From positions 3,038,001 to 3,102,000 of the forward strand of contig NZ_CP176580.1 in NCBI RefSeq assembly GCF_046271865.1: a DNA stretch of 64,000 nt. Direction: 5' to 3'. The position numbers were made by a program, and so were the translations under genes. Shown in pieces: positions 25,043 to 33,914 of the stretch. Every line of letters begins with the position of its first letter. The stretch's first letter is position 1. This stretch comes from Nitrincola salilacus (GTDB lineage Bacteria; Pseudomonadota; Gammaproteobacteria; Pseudomonadales; Balneatricaceae). Below the pieces are notes generated by a model. It had not been told where the DNA came from and searched no databases. It saw only the letters and a list, made by a program, of their open reading frames with translations.

Positions 25043-27022
25043 ATGAGCCTGAATATCACTCAGCGCATCACCCTCGGTTTTGCGATCCTTGTTCTGTTTA
25101 TCATCGTCGTCAGCCTCGGTGGCCAATACGGCAACCGCAGCATTTCCGGTAGCCTAGAAAACGTAATGGATGAAGCCATTCCGGCTCTCGATGGCAGCTA
25201 CAGACAGATGGTACGCCTGCAAAGTACCATCCAGACACTGTATGAGGGATTATCAGCTAATGATGAAGAGCTGCTCGAACAGCAGCGCAGTAATCTGACA
25301 CAGCAGATGAGCACACTTCGTCAGTCACTCGGAGAACTCCAGACCCAGTTTGAGCAGGCGCCGGAACTCGCCGGATTGGCTCGACAGCTAAACGGGTACA
25401 GCGATCAGCTCGGACAGATTGCCCAGGCTATTCTGACCAATCGGCAGAGTCAGATCATAATGAAGGAGCAAGCTACGCGCGCGGAGCTTAACTTCCTGAT
25501 ACAGGGCGATGCGCTGGCCAACTGGGCGCGTGCCTACTCCTCCCGCGTAACGGATATCAACAGTGTTATCGCCGTACGTAACCTCAACCGTGCCATGAAC
25601 ACTCACCGCTTTCACTACTTCAACTACATGCGTTCAGCCGATATCGAGCGTTTTCGCGCCGACTTTGCCAATAACAGCAATGAACTGCGAAAAGCCTATG
25701 ACGACTTCCTGAAAGTGGACCAGGACGCAGCAGGAGCCGAACTGGTCACCAACGAGATCATCTCCGCACTCTATGGTGAAGAGGGGATGGTGAGACTGCT
25801 GAGCGAAATGTACGACCTTAACCTTGAGATTGATGAACAGCTCAGCGAAGTCTCTGCTCTGGTTCAGCGCTCACTGGCAACGGCCAATCAGCTGATACAG
25901 GCCGCTAACAATCAGGCTGAAGGGGCGCGGGTTCAGGCAAATGATGCCGCCAGTGTCAGTACGCTGGTAATGTTTTCGCTGTCGGCGGCCACCGTACTCT
26001 TTGCAGTGATCGTCGCCTTCCTGACCATCTCAGCTATTCGCCAGCCTTTATCCAAGTTCCGCGAAGCGCTGCTGGAAGTCCGAAATGGTAATCTGCGCGT
26101 CACCTTTGATCAGTCACGCAAGGATGAGTTCGGCGATCTGGCAGAGTCTCTGAATGCGGTGATCAGCAGCCTGAAAGAAGTGTTGGGCCAGATTGCTGAA
26201 GGCTCAGTTCGTCTTTCCGAAATGGCCACTCAGAACTCCGCTATCAGCATGCAGACCACCCGTGCCATGCAGGAGCAGAGCCAACAACTGGAGATGACCG
26301 CCTCTGCGGCCACCGAGATTTCCAGCAGCATCTCCGAAGTAGCCAACCACAGCCATACGACACTGGATGCCGTAGGGCAATGTGAAGAGCTCAGTGTGGA
26401 TGTTACCCGTAATGTCGAGGAAACGCTGAAAAGCATCGAGCGCCAGGCCAAGGAGATCACCGAAGCCGTAACTGTCAGTACAGAGCTGGCCAAGGCCGGA
26501 AATGATGTGGAGTCGATTCTGTCGACTATCCACGCCATTGCTGAGCAGACTAATCTGCTGGCCCTCAACGCAGCGATTGAGGCGGCCCGCGCAGGTGAAC
26601 AAGGCAGAGGTTTTGCCGTGGTGGCCGATGAGGTACGAGATCTTGCCAGCCGCACCCAGAACTCTACCGGACGCATCCAGGAGATGGTTGAGAACATGCA
26701 GCAGCAGATCCTGCGAGTTGAGCAGGTGATGAAAGAGAGCTACGATCAGTCGCAGCAGTGTGTCGGTCATGCCACCACATCCAAATCATCACTGGAGGAG
26801 ATGAACAACTCCATCTCCCATATCCGCTCCCTGAACACCCAGATAGCAGAAGCTGCACAGCAACAGACCTCTGCAGTGGATGAAGTCAGTATGACGTTGA
26901 ACGGCATCAACAGTGCGGCAGCTCAGACTGCCCAGGGTGCCGAGCAGGCCGCGTCCAGCAGCAATGATCTGCTGGATTATGCCAAGGAGCAGCAGGTCAT
27001 TCTGAAGCGTTTTACCATCTAA
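25043..27022 (+). CDS. Methyl-accepting chemotaxis protein
   Basis: A 659-residue transmembrane chemoreceptor. Helix 1 is near residues 9-29 (LGFAILVLFIIVVSL). A long helical periplasmic domain rich in Q, E and L follows (about 30-310), then helix 2 (TLVMFSLSAATVLFAVIVAF), a HAMP domain, and the signalling domain with IAEQTNLLALNAAIEAARA at the tip. The sensor is of the helical-bundle type; its ligand cannot be told. Start 25043 has GGGAG upstream. CCCGATAA about 30 bp before the start resembles a sigma-28 -10 box, but no good -35 is seen. Confidence 0.93.
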   Translation: MSLNITQRITLGFAILVLFIIVVSLGGQYGNRSISGSLENVMDEAIPALDGSYRQMVRLQSTIQTLYEGLSANDEELLEQQRSNLTQQMSTLRQSLGELQTQFEQAPELAGLARQLNGYSDQLGQIAQAILTNRQSQIIMKEQATRAELNFLIQGDALANWARAYSSRVTDINSVIAVRNLNRAMNTHRFHYFNYMRSADIERFRADFANNSNELRKAYDDFLKVDQDAAGAELVTNEIISALYGEEGMVRLLSEMYDLNLEIDEQLSEVSALVQRSLATANQLIQAANNQAEGARVQANDAASVSTLVMFSLSAATVLFAVIVAFLTISAIRQPLSKFREALLEVRNGNLRVTFDQSRKDEFGDLAESLNAVISSLKEVLGQIAEGSVRLSEMATQNSAISMQTTRAMQEQSQQLEMTASAATEISSSISEVANHSHTTLDAVGQCEELSVDVTRNVEETLKSIERQAKEITEAVTVSTELAKAGNDVESILSTIHAIAEQTNLLALNAAIEAARAGEQGRGFAVVADEVRDLASRTQNSTGRIQEMVENMQQQILRVEQVMKESYDQSQQCVGHATTSKSSLEEMNNSISHIRSLNTQIAEAAQQQTSAVDEVSMTLNGINSAAAQTAQGAEQAASSSNDLLDYAKEQQVILKRFTI

Positions 27023-27034
27023 TCATTGACCATA

Positions 27035-27052
27035 AGCGCCAGGGATGGCGCT
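27035..27052. terminator. Hairpin between two convergent chemoreceptor genes
   Basis: AGCGCCA (27035-27041) and TGGCGCT (27046-27052) form a perfect 7-bp stem with a 4-nt loop. There is no clear T run on either side, but the position between convergent stops (27022 and 27076) suggests a shared terminator. Confidence 0.45.
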
Positions 27053-27075
27053 CAATCGCTCTAAATCTGATCCTT

Positions 27076-29133
27076 TTAAATCTTGAATGTCCCCAACAGG
27101 CGCTTCAACTGCTCTGTCATTGCAGCCATCTCCTTACTCGCTGCCACAACCTGATCCGCTCCCTGTGCTGTCTGCTCACTCACCCCGCTGATCGTCAGGA
27201 TGTTTCTGTCAATCGCACTGGCTACACCCGCCTGCTCACCTGACGAGCTGGAGATCTGTTCATTCATCTGGACAATCGTATGCACGGACGATGCAATACT
27301 CTGCAATGCAGTGCCCACCTTGCTGGACTCCTCCACGGTGCTTCGTGCCAGCTGTTGGCTGCTTTGCATCGCTCGAACCGACTCACTGACCCCCTGATGC
27401 AGTCCCGCCACCATTTTATCGATATCCTCAGCGGATTGATGTGTACGCTGCGCCAATATCCGTACCTCATCGGCCACTACAGCAAAACCCCTGCCCTGCT
27501 CGCCAGCGCGAGCGGCTTCAATGGCTGCATTAAGCGCCAGCAGGTTGGTCTGTTCGGCCACGCTTTTGATCACTTCAAGCACTTTGGTGATGTTATGGCT
27601 ATCGGCTTCGAGACGATTAATCACCGCGACCGACTTCTCTATCTCATCAGCCAGAGCCTGAATACCGGTCAGCACTGTACTGACCTGCTGATGCCCCTGT
27701 CGCGTATGTTCATCTGCCTGAACCGCTGCTTCCAGTGCTTCTGTACCAAAACGCGACACCTCCTCCACAGAGAGGGTCATCTCATTCATCGCAACAGCCA
27801 CCTGTTCCGTTTCATCACGCTGCCCCTGAATCGCGGCACTGCTTTCAATCGAGATATTTTCCACCTGCCCCGCTTTTTCAAATACCTGCTGTGCCGTAAC
27901 ATGCACTTCAGTGATCAGATTATGTACTCGTTCAGTCATGCGATTGAACTCCAGCGTAAGCGCTGACATCTCATCACGAGTGCCGGACTTCACCCGTACA
28001 GTCATATCCCCTTCGGCGATCGAGCGGCTGGCATGCCAGATGCGATTGATCGAGGACTGTACCGACAGATAGAAACCTGAATAGAGATAGGCGATCAGTA
28101 ACAGCACCAAAGCCAGCGCTGCGATCAAGAAGTATAGCTGCCGACTGTCGGCGGCCAGACGCTGCTCAAGCAGTCGATCGACCTGCGGAAGAAGCGACTG
28201 ACTCAGTTGATGCAGCGCGTCAATATCTTTGCTGACGGAGCTGAAATACTCCTGCCAGGGCAACTCCAGCGACATCGCTATAATCACCTCCTCATCCAGC
28301 GTGTCACGCACATTCAGCAAGGATGTTCCCGCCCTGCTCGCCAGTTGCTGAAGCTCGGAATCACCGACGGGAGCACCGGCAGAAACTGGCTCTATCGCCA
28401 GCATCATCAACTGTTGCAGATTATGCTGCGCGTCTGTCAGACCATCAAAAATCAGATTAAGACGATCACTGAGACTGGACTCCAGAAAATCGCCATTCAG
28501 AGCATACACCCCAAAGCTGCGACTTCTTCCCATCAATTCAAGCCCGGGAGAAAGCTCTCGCACCACCAGATCAACCAGATTCAGGACCTCTTCACTCCGA
28601 TCCTTGGTCAAACCACTTACCTGAGCAATTGAGCGCTGCAGACGCAACAAGTCACTGACAAAATCATGATAAACATTGAATTGTGCATCAACTAAGCCCT
28701 GATTACTGGCCCCCTCACTTTCAAGCCGTTGCCAATGCCTGGCTGCCGTGTCCAGATTGGACTGTATCTGGTCTTGTGCAATCAAAGGAGATGTGGAGGA
28801 CTGCAGTGCTTGCAGATGCTGAACCACATCAGTGCGCTGCCGGACGATCTCTGCTCCCAGATCAGCCACTTCACGATAGTGCTCGACCGCTCGCAGATCC
28901 CGGAAACGTTCAGCAGACTGAATCAGTCGGGAAGTCTGCTGCAGCAACTCAACCCCCTCTCTCTCCAGTTCAGTGACACGTATACTCTGATAAGCCTGGC
29001 TGATCAGCGCATAACTCATGACCGATAATGGCAGCAAAAAAAGCAGACTGATCAAGCCGAATTTATAGATATATCTGAGCTGGTTCATCAGGTAAACAGC
29101 AGGGTATAGAAAGCTCTTCACGGCACGCTCCAA
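27076..29133 (-). CDS. Methyl-accepting chemotaxis protein
   Basis: A 685-residue chemoreceptor. It has an N-terminal helix (FGLISLLFLLPLSVMSYALI), a long helical periplasmic region (about 45-330), a second helix (QLYFLIAALALVLLLIAYLY), HAMP (SRSIAEGDMTVRVKSGTRDE) and the conserved signalling tip VAEQTNLLALNAAIEAARA. It is convergent with the other MCP but differs in its sensor region, so it senses something else. In-frame ATG codons downstream of 29133, such as that of MNQLRYIYKF, are alternative starts. Confidence 0.92.
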   Translation of the reverse strand: MERAVKSFLYPAVYLMNQLRYIYKFGLISLLFLLPLSVMSYALISQAYQSIRVTELEREGVELLQQTSRLIQSAERFRDLRAVEHYREVADLGAEIVRQRTDVVQHLQALQSSTSPLIAQDQIQSNLDTAARHWQRLESEGASNQGLVDAQFNVYHDFVSDLLRLQRSIAQVSGLTKDRSEEVLNLVDLVVRELSPGLELMGRSRSFGVYALNGDFLESSLSDRLNLIFDGLTDAQHNLQQLMMLAIEPVSAGAPVGDSELQQLASRAGTSLLNVRDTLDEEVIIAMSLELPWQEYFSSVSKDIDALHQLSQSLLPQVDRLLEQRLAADSRQLYFLIAALALVLLLIAYLYSGFYLSVQSSINRIWHASRSIAEGDMTVRVKSGTRDEMSALTLEFNRMTERVHNLITEVHVTAQQVFEKAGQVENISIESSAAIQGQRDETEQVAVAMNEMTLSVEEVSRFGTEALEAAVQADEHTRQGHQQVSTVLTGIQALADEIEKSVAVINRLEADSHNITKVLEVIKSVAEQTNLLALNAAIEAARAGEQGRGFAVVADEVRILAQRTHQSAEDIDKMVAGLHQGVSESVRAMQSSQQLARSTVEESSKVGTALQSIASSVHTIVQMNEQISSSSGEQAGVASAIDRNILTISGVSEQTAQGADQVVAASKEMAAMTEQLKRLLGTFKI

Positions 29134-29329
29134 ACGTGATTCAACGGCATAACTACCGATGAAACAGCGTCTTTTTATTATTGTGGTGTGCGCAATCTGC
29201 CGAACAGGAGGGATTGAGAATCAGCCAACCTACTCCAACAAATATGGCACTTATGAGTACCAAAGATGTTAGCGAACCCCTGCCCGGTGAGCTATGACGG
29301 AAAAGGTCAGTGTTTGAATTCGACTGACG

Positions 29330-29917
29330 CTAAGTGTCAGTCGAAGACTGCGCAGGCCTTATCTGACCTGCATAGTGGATGATGTCGTGAAACTCTGCTG
29401 ACAATGAACTGTTGTTTCGATAACCATGAGGCTGATCGGCCGAGAACCTGAATGCCGCTCCTTTCTCCAGACGGCGCCACTCACCCTCAAGCCACAATTC
29501 GATACACCCTTCGGTCACGATCAGATGCTCAGTTACCCCGACTTCATGCGGGTCCGATAAGGTGATACTGCCAGGCTCAAGTTGCAGCTGCATCACTTCA
29601 AACCCAGTTGCAGGATTGTAGGGAAAAAGCGCCATGACCCGGATACCGGGATCGTCCGATAGCAGAGTTACACACGGTTCAGTCAGCGCGCCTTGAGCCT
29701 GAGTTGTCAGCCCGGTCAACAGGCTGGAATAAGAGATATGGAATCCGGTGGCAATGCGCCACAAGGTGGCGATGGTTGGGCTCGACTCCCCCCGTTCAAT
29801 CTGACCCAGCATTGCCTTGCTGACCCCAGTACGCCGTGCCGCCTCATCCAGACTCCACTGCTTCTCCTGTCTTAGCAGGCGAAGGTTTTGACCCAACTGC
29901 TCTGATATCTGCTCCAT
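29330..29917 (-). CDS. XRE-family HTH regulator with cupin domain
   Basis: A 195-residue regulator. N-terminal HTH (about 1-65: LGQNLRLLRQEKQWSLDEAA, SKAMLGQIERGESSPTIATL) is followed by a C-terminal cupin (about 105-185) that would bind a small ligand. Start 29917 is chosen because it begins the conserved HTH and is preceded by a ribosome-like GGG; the frame is open upstream to 29998 but overlaps the operator. It diverges from the BenE-like transporter, with two matching palindromes between them, so it probably controls both genes. Confidence 0.87.
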   Translation of the reverse strand: MEQISEQLGQNLRLLRQEKQWSLDEAARRTGVSKAMLGQIERGESSPTIATLWRIATGFHISYSSLLTGLTTQAQGALTEPCVTLLSDDPGIRVMALFPYNPATGFEVMQLQLEPGSITLSDPHEVGVTEHLIVTEGCIELWLEGEWRRLEKGAAFRFSADQPHGYRNNSSLSAEFHDIIHYAGQIRPAQSSTDT

Positions 29918-29982
29918 CGATGCCCTTGTATCTTTACACTTGACGAGTACCGCGTGCCGATTGACAGCGGTTAAAACCACTT

Positions 29983-29998
29983 GTGCGTTATAGCGCAC
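29983..29998 (-). promoter_or_regulatory. Palindromic operator, copy 1, between regulator and BenE genes
   Basis: GTGCGTTATAGCGCAC is a near-perfect 16-bp palindrome (half-site GTGCG/CGCAC). It is the exact reverse complement of the site at 30016-30031. Probable binding site of the adjacent XRE-cupin protein. Confidence 0.8.
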
Positions 29999-30015
29999 GG
30001 TGGTAATTTATAGAT

Positions 30016-30031
30016 GTGCGCTATAACGCAC
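30016..30031 (+). promoter_or_regulatory. Palindromic operator, copy 2, between regulator and BenE genes
   Basis: GTGCGCTATAACGCAC, 33 bp centre to centre from copy 1, about three helical turns, so two dimers could sit on the same face of the DNA. Confidence 0.8.
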
Positions 30032-30100
30032 GATACCAGTAATTATTTTTCTTATCCAGCATCGGGCTAGCGTCAAACCAGCACCGGTAGGGAGTCAGCC

Positions 30101-31258
30101 GTGTCATTGCTCAAGGATTTTTCACTCTCCTCCATCACGGCAGGTTTTGTCGCCGTACTGGTCGGCTACACCAGTTCGGCCGTGATTATCTTTCAGGCTG
30201 CTGCCGCTGCCGGCGCCAGCCCCGCTGAAGTTGCCTCCTGGTTCTTTGCACTGGGTATCGGTATGGGCATCACTACCATCGGCCTGTCATTACGCTATCA
30301 GGCTCCGATTCTGACGGCCTGGTCTACGCCGGGCGCAGCGCTGCTGGTCACCAGCCTGCCGGATGTCAGCATGCCTGAGGCCGTATGTGCCTTTCTGTTC
30401 AGTGCTCTGCTGATCACGCTGTCGGGTGTCACCGGCTGGTTTGAGCGACTGATGAAATATATCCCTCAATCGCTGGCGGCGGCGATGCTTGCGGGCGTGT
30501 TGTTGCAGTTCGGCTTATCGATCTTCCAATCCATGCAAACCGAGTTGTTGCTGGTGTGCGCCATGTTCGCTGCCTACCTGATCGGTAAGCGCCTGTTTCC
30601 ACGCTATGCGATCCTGGCGGTACTGCTGCTGGGTATTGTATTGGCAGGGTTCAGGGGGATGCTCGATTTCAATGGCTTTGAATGGCAGCTGACACAACCC
30701 GTACTGACGCTGCCGACTTTCTCACTGACAGCGATCATCAGCATCGGGATACCGCTGTTTATTGTCACCATGGCGTCTCAGAATATGCCAGGTATCGCCG
30801 TTATACGGGCTTCCGGCTACCAGACACCCATCTCACCACTGATCAGTTGGACCGGCATCGCCACGCTGCTGCTGGCTCCTCTGGGGGCTTATGCACTTAA
30901 TCTGGCCGCCATCACCGCCGCCATCTGCATGAGTGAAGAGGCACACCCGAATAAGAACAAGCGCTATACGGCAGCTCTTGCGGCGGGTTTTTTCTATCTG
31001 CTGACAGGCGTGATGGCCGCCTCTGTGGCTGCGCTGATGTTTGCCTTTCCTGCTGAGCTGGTGCTCAGCGTGGCGGGTCTGGCATTGCTGGCAACCATCG
31101 GTAACAGTCTGGCCGTAGCCGTCAAGGATGAGCCCGCACGTGAGGCGGCTCTGATCACCTTTCTGATCACCGCCTCTGGCATGACGCTATTCAGTGTCGG
31201 CAGTGCCTTCTGGGGATTAGTGGCCGGATTTATCGCCTGGAACCTCAGTAAACGCTGA
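30101..31258 (+). CDS. BenE-family benzoate/H+ symporter-like transporter
   Basis: A 385-residue inner-membrane protein with about twelve helices. The sequence VGYTSSAVIIFQAAAAAGAS near the N-terminus and AWSTPGAALL, ASQNMPGIAVIRASGY further in are typical of BenE transporters. It starts with GTG at 30101 after AGGGAG. There are no benzoate degradation genes in the window, so the true substrate may be another aromatic or organic acid. Expression is probably set by the divergent XRE-cupin regulator. Confidence 0.9.
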   Translation: MSLLKDFSLSSITAGFVAVLVGYTSSAVIIFQAAAAAGASPAEVASWFFALGIGMGITTIGLSLRYQAPILTAWSTPGAALLVTSLPDVSMPEAVCAFLFSALLITLSGVTGWFERLMKYIPQSLAAAMLAGVLLQFGLSIFQSMQTELLLVCAMFAAYLIGKRLFPRYAILAVLLLGIVLAGFRGMLDFNGFEWQLTQPVLTLPTFSLTAIISIGIPLFIVTMASQNMPGIAVIRASGYQTPISPLISWTGIATLLLAPLGAYALNLAAITAAICMSEEAHPNKNKRYTAALAAGFFYLLTGVMAASVAALMFAFPAELVLSVAGLALLATIGNSLAVAVKDEPAREAALITFLITASGMTLFSVGSAFWGLVAGFIAWNLSKR

Positions 31259-31294
31259 GACACACCTTTTGATAAACAGGACGTGATCAGTGAG

Positions 31295-31897
31295 CTATGT
31301 CGAGCGAGTCCAGATCAGTGTCTGGTTATTCGCCGGCATCGCATGATCTGCTTCCAGCATCAAGCCATTCAGCTGTGCCAAGGCAGTCAGATCATCCAGA
31401 TCCCGTAACCCCATGCCCGGGTCATTGCGCTGCAGATACTGATCAAACTGAATATTACTGTCGCTGGTATAGCGACCTGAATAGCGAAAAGGTCCGTAAA
31501 GAACAAACCGACCACCCGGTTGCAGCAATCGCCCTACCCCTTCAAACATCGCCACCACAGCGGGCCAGTGCATGATATGGGCGGTATTGGCCGAGTAAAC
31601 AGCACCAGCTTCGGTGATCGTCCAGGGATCGGCCATCACATCCAGCTCCAGTGGATCGTTCATATTGGGTAGATCGGCGTCCCTGATCCAGAGTCGACTA
31701 CCCGGCAGGTAGACGGCCTGATCACTTGGCTGCCAGGTGATATGCGGTAGATGGGCCGCGAAGTGCACCGCATGCTGGCCAGTGCCACAGCCTATCTCCA
31801 GCACTGTCATCGGCTCTGTCAGCAATGGCTGGAGAATGGCGAGTATTGGACCCTTATTGTTCTCGCAAGCTTGCGAAAACGGCTTCTGTTGAGACAC
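31295..31897 (-). CDS. DUF938 family SAM-dependent methyltransferase-like protein
   Basis: A 200-residue soluble protein. The SAM-binding motif VLEIGCGTGQHAVHFAAHLP, the WQPSDQ that follows and the GRFVLYGPFRYSG segment are those of DUF938. The substrate is unknown. It is a lone gene convergent with the BenE-like gene and 36 bp from it, without an obvious terminator between them. Confidence 0.85.
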   Translation of the reverse strand: MSQQKPFSQACENNKGPILAILQPLLTEPMTVLEIGCGTGQHAVHFAAHLPHITWQPSDQAVYLPGSRLWIRDADLPNMNDPLELDVMADPWTITEAGAVYSANTAHIMHWPAVVAMFEGVGRLLQPGGRFVLYGPFRYSGRYTSDSNIQFDQYLQRNDPGMGLRDLDDLTALAQLNGLMLEADHAMPANNQTLIWTRST

Positions 31898-32011
31898 ACG
31901 GTTCTCCGGCTGAGTCTGATAGTGAATCAGTGCAGTCTACCCGGGCCGGACGTGTGTCTCAATTACATCGTTCTTACATCGCGATCTACATCGCTATCTT
32001 ACAACGCGATC

Positions 32012-33106
32012 TTATGCATTATCTTCCAGGACGCCACGACGCACCTGGTCGCGTTCCATGCTTTCGAACAAGGCGCGGAAGTTGCCTTCGCCGAAACCTT
32101 CATCACCTTTGCGCTGAATCAGTTCGAAGAAGATCGGGCCGATCACGGTTTCAGTGAAGATCTGCAACAGACGTCCACCATCCTGAGTCGGCGCACCATC
32201 CATCAAAATCGCGTTGCGCTGCAGGCGCTCAAGATCTTCACCATGACCTGGCAGGCGCTCATCCAGCATCTCATAATAGGCGGCCGGTGGTGGTGTCATG
32301 AACGTCACGCCGATTTCACGCAACTGCTCCACAGTGTTGAAGATATCAGTGCAACCCATGGCGATATGCTGAATCCCTTCGCCCTGATACTGCTTCAGAT
32401 ACTCTTCAATCTGGCTCTTGTCATCGGCAGACTCATTGATCGGAATGCGGATTTTGCCACAGGGACTGGTCATCGCCTTGGATTTCAGGCCCGTCAGTTT
32501 GCCTTCGATATCGAAGTAGCGGATCTCCTGGAAATTGAACAGACGGGTGTAGAACTCAGCCCAGACATCCATATTGCCACGGAAAACGTTATGGGTCAGA
32601 TGGTCGATATAGGACATGCCGGCACCGACAGGGTTCTGATCTACACCTTCGATCGGCACAAAATCGACATCATAGATCGAACCGGTATCACCATAGCGAT
32701 CCACCAGATAGATCAGACTGCCTCCAATGCCTTCGATAACAGGGATATTCAGCTCCATCGGACCGATCTTGTTGGTCGCAGGTGTTGCGCCCAGCTCAAC
32801 GGCACGTTTGAAGGCATAGGCAGCATCCGCCACGCGAAATGCCATGGCACAGGCGCTCGGACCATGCTGACGGGCAAATTTCTGCGCAAAGCTGTCTGGC
32901 TCTGCATTGATGATGAAATTGACATCGCCCTGGCGATACAGGGTGACATCCTTGGAGCGATGACGGGCAACAGCGGTAAAGCCAAGTGACAGAAACAGAG
33001 CTTCCAACTGCTGGGTGTCTTCAGCGGTATATTCAACGAATTCGAATCCATCCGTGCCCATCGGGTTGGTATCGGTAATGCGCGATGCGCGTGCTGGGTG
33101 GTTCAT
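32012..33106 (-). CDS. hpd: 4-hydroxyphenylpyruvate dioxygenase
   Basis: A 364-residue Fe(II) enzyme that converts 4-hydroxyphenylpyruvate to homogentisate in tyrosine breakdown. Two vicinal-oxygen-chelate halves are present. Iron ligands appear as the His in YIDHLTHNVFRG, the His in GIQHIAMGCTDI and the Glu in FFELIQRKGDEGFGEGNF. The start is set at 33106 (MNHPAR), with GAGGAG upstream, rather than 33121. Length fits the family. It diverges from an Lrp-type regulator that may control it. Confidence 0.96.
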   Translation of the reverse strand: MNHPARASRITDTNPMGTDGFEFVEYTAEDTQQLEALFLSLGFTAVARHRSKDVTLYRQGDVNFIINAEPDSFAQKFARQHGPSACAMAFRVADAAYAFKRAVELGATPATNKIGPMELNIPVIEGIGGSLIYLVDRYGDTGSIYDVDFVPIEGVDQNPVGAGMSYIDHLTHNVFRGNMDVWAEFYTRLFNFQEIRYFDIEGKLTGLKSKAMTSPCGKIRIPINESADDKSQIEEYLKQYQGEGIQHIAMGCTDIFNTVEQLREIGVTFMTPPPAAYYEMLDERLPGHGEDLERLQRNAILMDGAPTQDGGRLLQIFTETVIGPIFFELIQRKGDEGFGEGNFRALFESMERDQVRRGVLEDNA

Positions 33107-33416
33107 GGGACAGCTCCTCATTTGTTATTCTGAACGGCCGCTGATGGCCGACGGTATGATTAAACATCTATAGGTAAAGTATAGGAGCTGAGGCAGGAAA
33201 TATCCTCGCATATTAAACCAGCCAGACCTGCCAATATGAATGAAAATTGCATGTAGACTTTTTATCTGAAGGATTATTGCATAATATCAGCAATAGAGAT
33301 GATAACCCGTCTTATCCTCTGGATAGAGGACCAGCATATGACAGGCAGTTGCAGCACAGCTTTTCATGACAACTTTTCATGACAACTTTTCATCACAATA
33401 AGAAAGGAGATAACAG
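33107..33416. promoter_or_regulatory. Divergent region between hpd and the Lrp-type gene
   Basis: 310 bp, AT-rich in the middle (33160-33300), holding promoters for both genes. It ends with a 13-bp sequence repeated three times (33358-33396) just before the lrp ribosome site. No single promoter is certain. Confidence 0.5.
33358..33396 (+). repeat. Three tandem copies of a 13-bp unit upstream of the Lrp-type gene
   Basis: Copies at 33358-33370, 33371-33383 and 33384-33396 share CTTTTCATGAC (the last reads CTTTTCATCAC). They lie in the 5' leader, 8 bp or so before the AAGGAG ribosome site. Confidence 0.9.
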
Positions 33417-33899
33417 ATGACCGCTCTGGAACTCGACAGCTACGACTGGCGCATGATTCAGGCACTGCAGGAAAATGCACGGATATCCAACGTCGCGCTG
33501 TCGGAGTATGTCAATCTGTCTCCCTCACAGTGCTCAAGACGCCTGCAACGCCTTGAACAGAGCGGACTGATCGAGCACTACGCCACGATTCTGAATCATG
33601 CGCAGATGGGGTTTGGGGTGATGGCGTTTGTCAGTGTCACACTGGAGAAGCATGGTGAGAATCCGGCCAAGGATTTCCATGAGGCGATTGCCGCCATCCC
33701 CAATATTCTGGAATGCTACTCCGTCACGGGTGATGCCGATTATCTACTGCGGGTCGTACTGACCGATCTGAAAACCTTTTCCGATTTTTTGATGGATCAA
33801 CTGGTGGCGATTCGCGGCGTCAGTCATGTAAAGTCGACCGTGGTGCTGGATCGCATCAAATCCAGCACTAACCTGCCACTGAACAAAGCGGATAAATAA
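33417..33899 (+). CDS. Lrp/AsnC-family transcription regulator
   Basis: A 160-residue regulator. N-terminal HTH (about 8-60: DWRMIQALQENARISNVALS, SPSQCSRRLQRLEQSGLIEH) and a C-terminal RAM ligand domain (about 75-145). These proteins usually sense amino acids. Its place opposite hpd suggests control of tyrosine or phenylalanine catabolism. The ribosome site AAGGAG is clear. Confidence 0.93.
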   Translation: MTALELDSYDWRMIQALQENARISNVALSEYVNLSPSQCSRRLQRLEQSGLIEHYATILNHAQMGFGVMAFVSVTLEKHGENPAKDFHEAIAAIPNILECYSVTGDADYLLRVVLTDLKTFSDFLMDQLVAIRGVSHVKSTVVLDRIKSSTNLPLNKADK

Positions 33900-33914
33900 A
33901 CGAGTGATGCGGAC

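Noticed and set aside
31751..32989. 412-residue plus-strand open frame
   Set aside because: It is antisense to DUF938 and hpd, both clear genes. The long frame follows from their codon bias.
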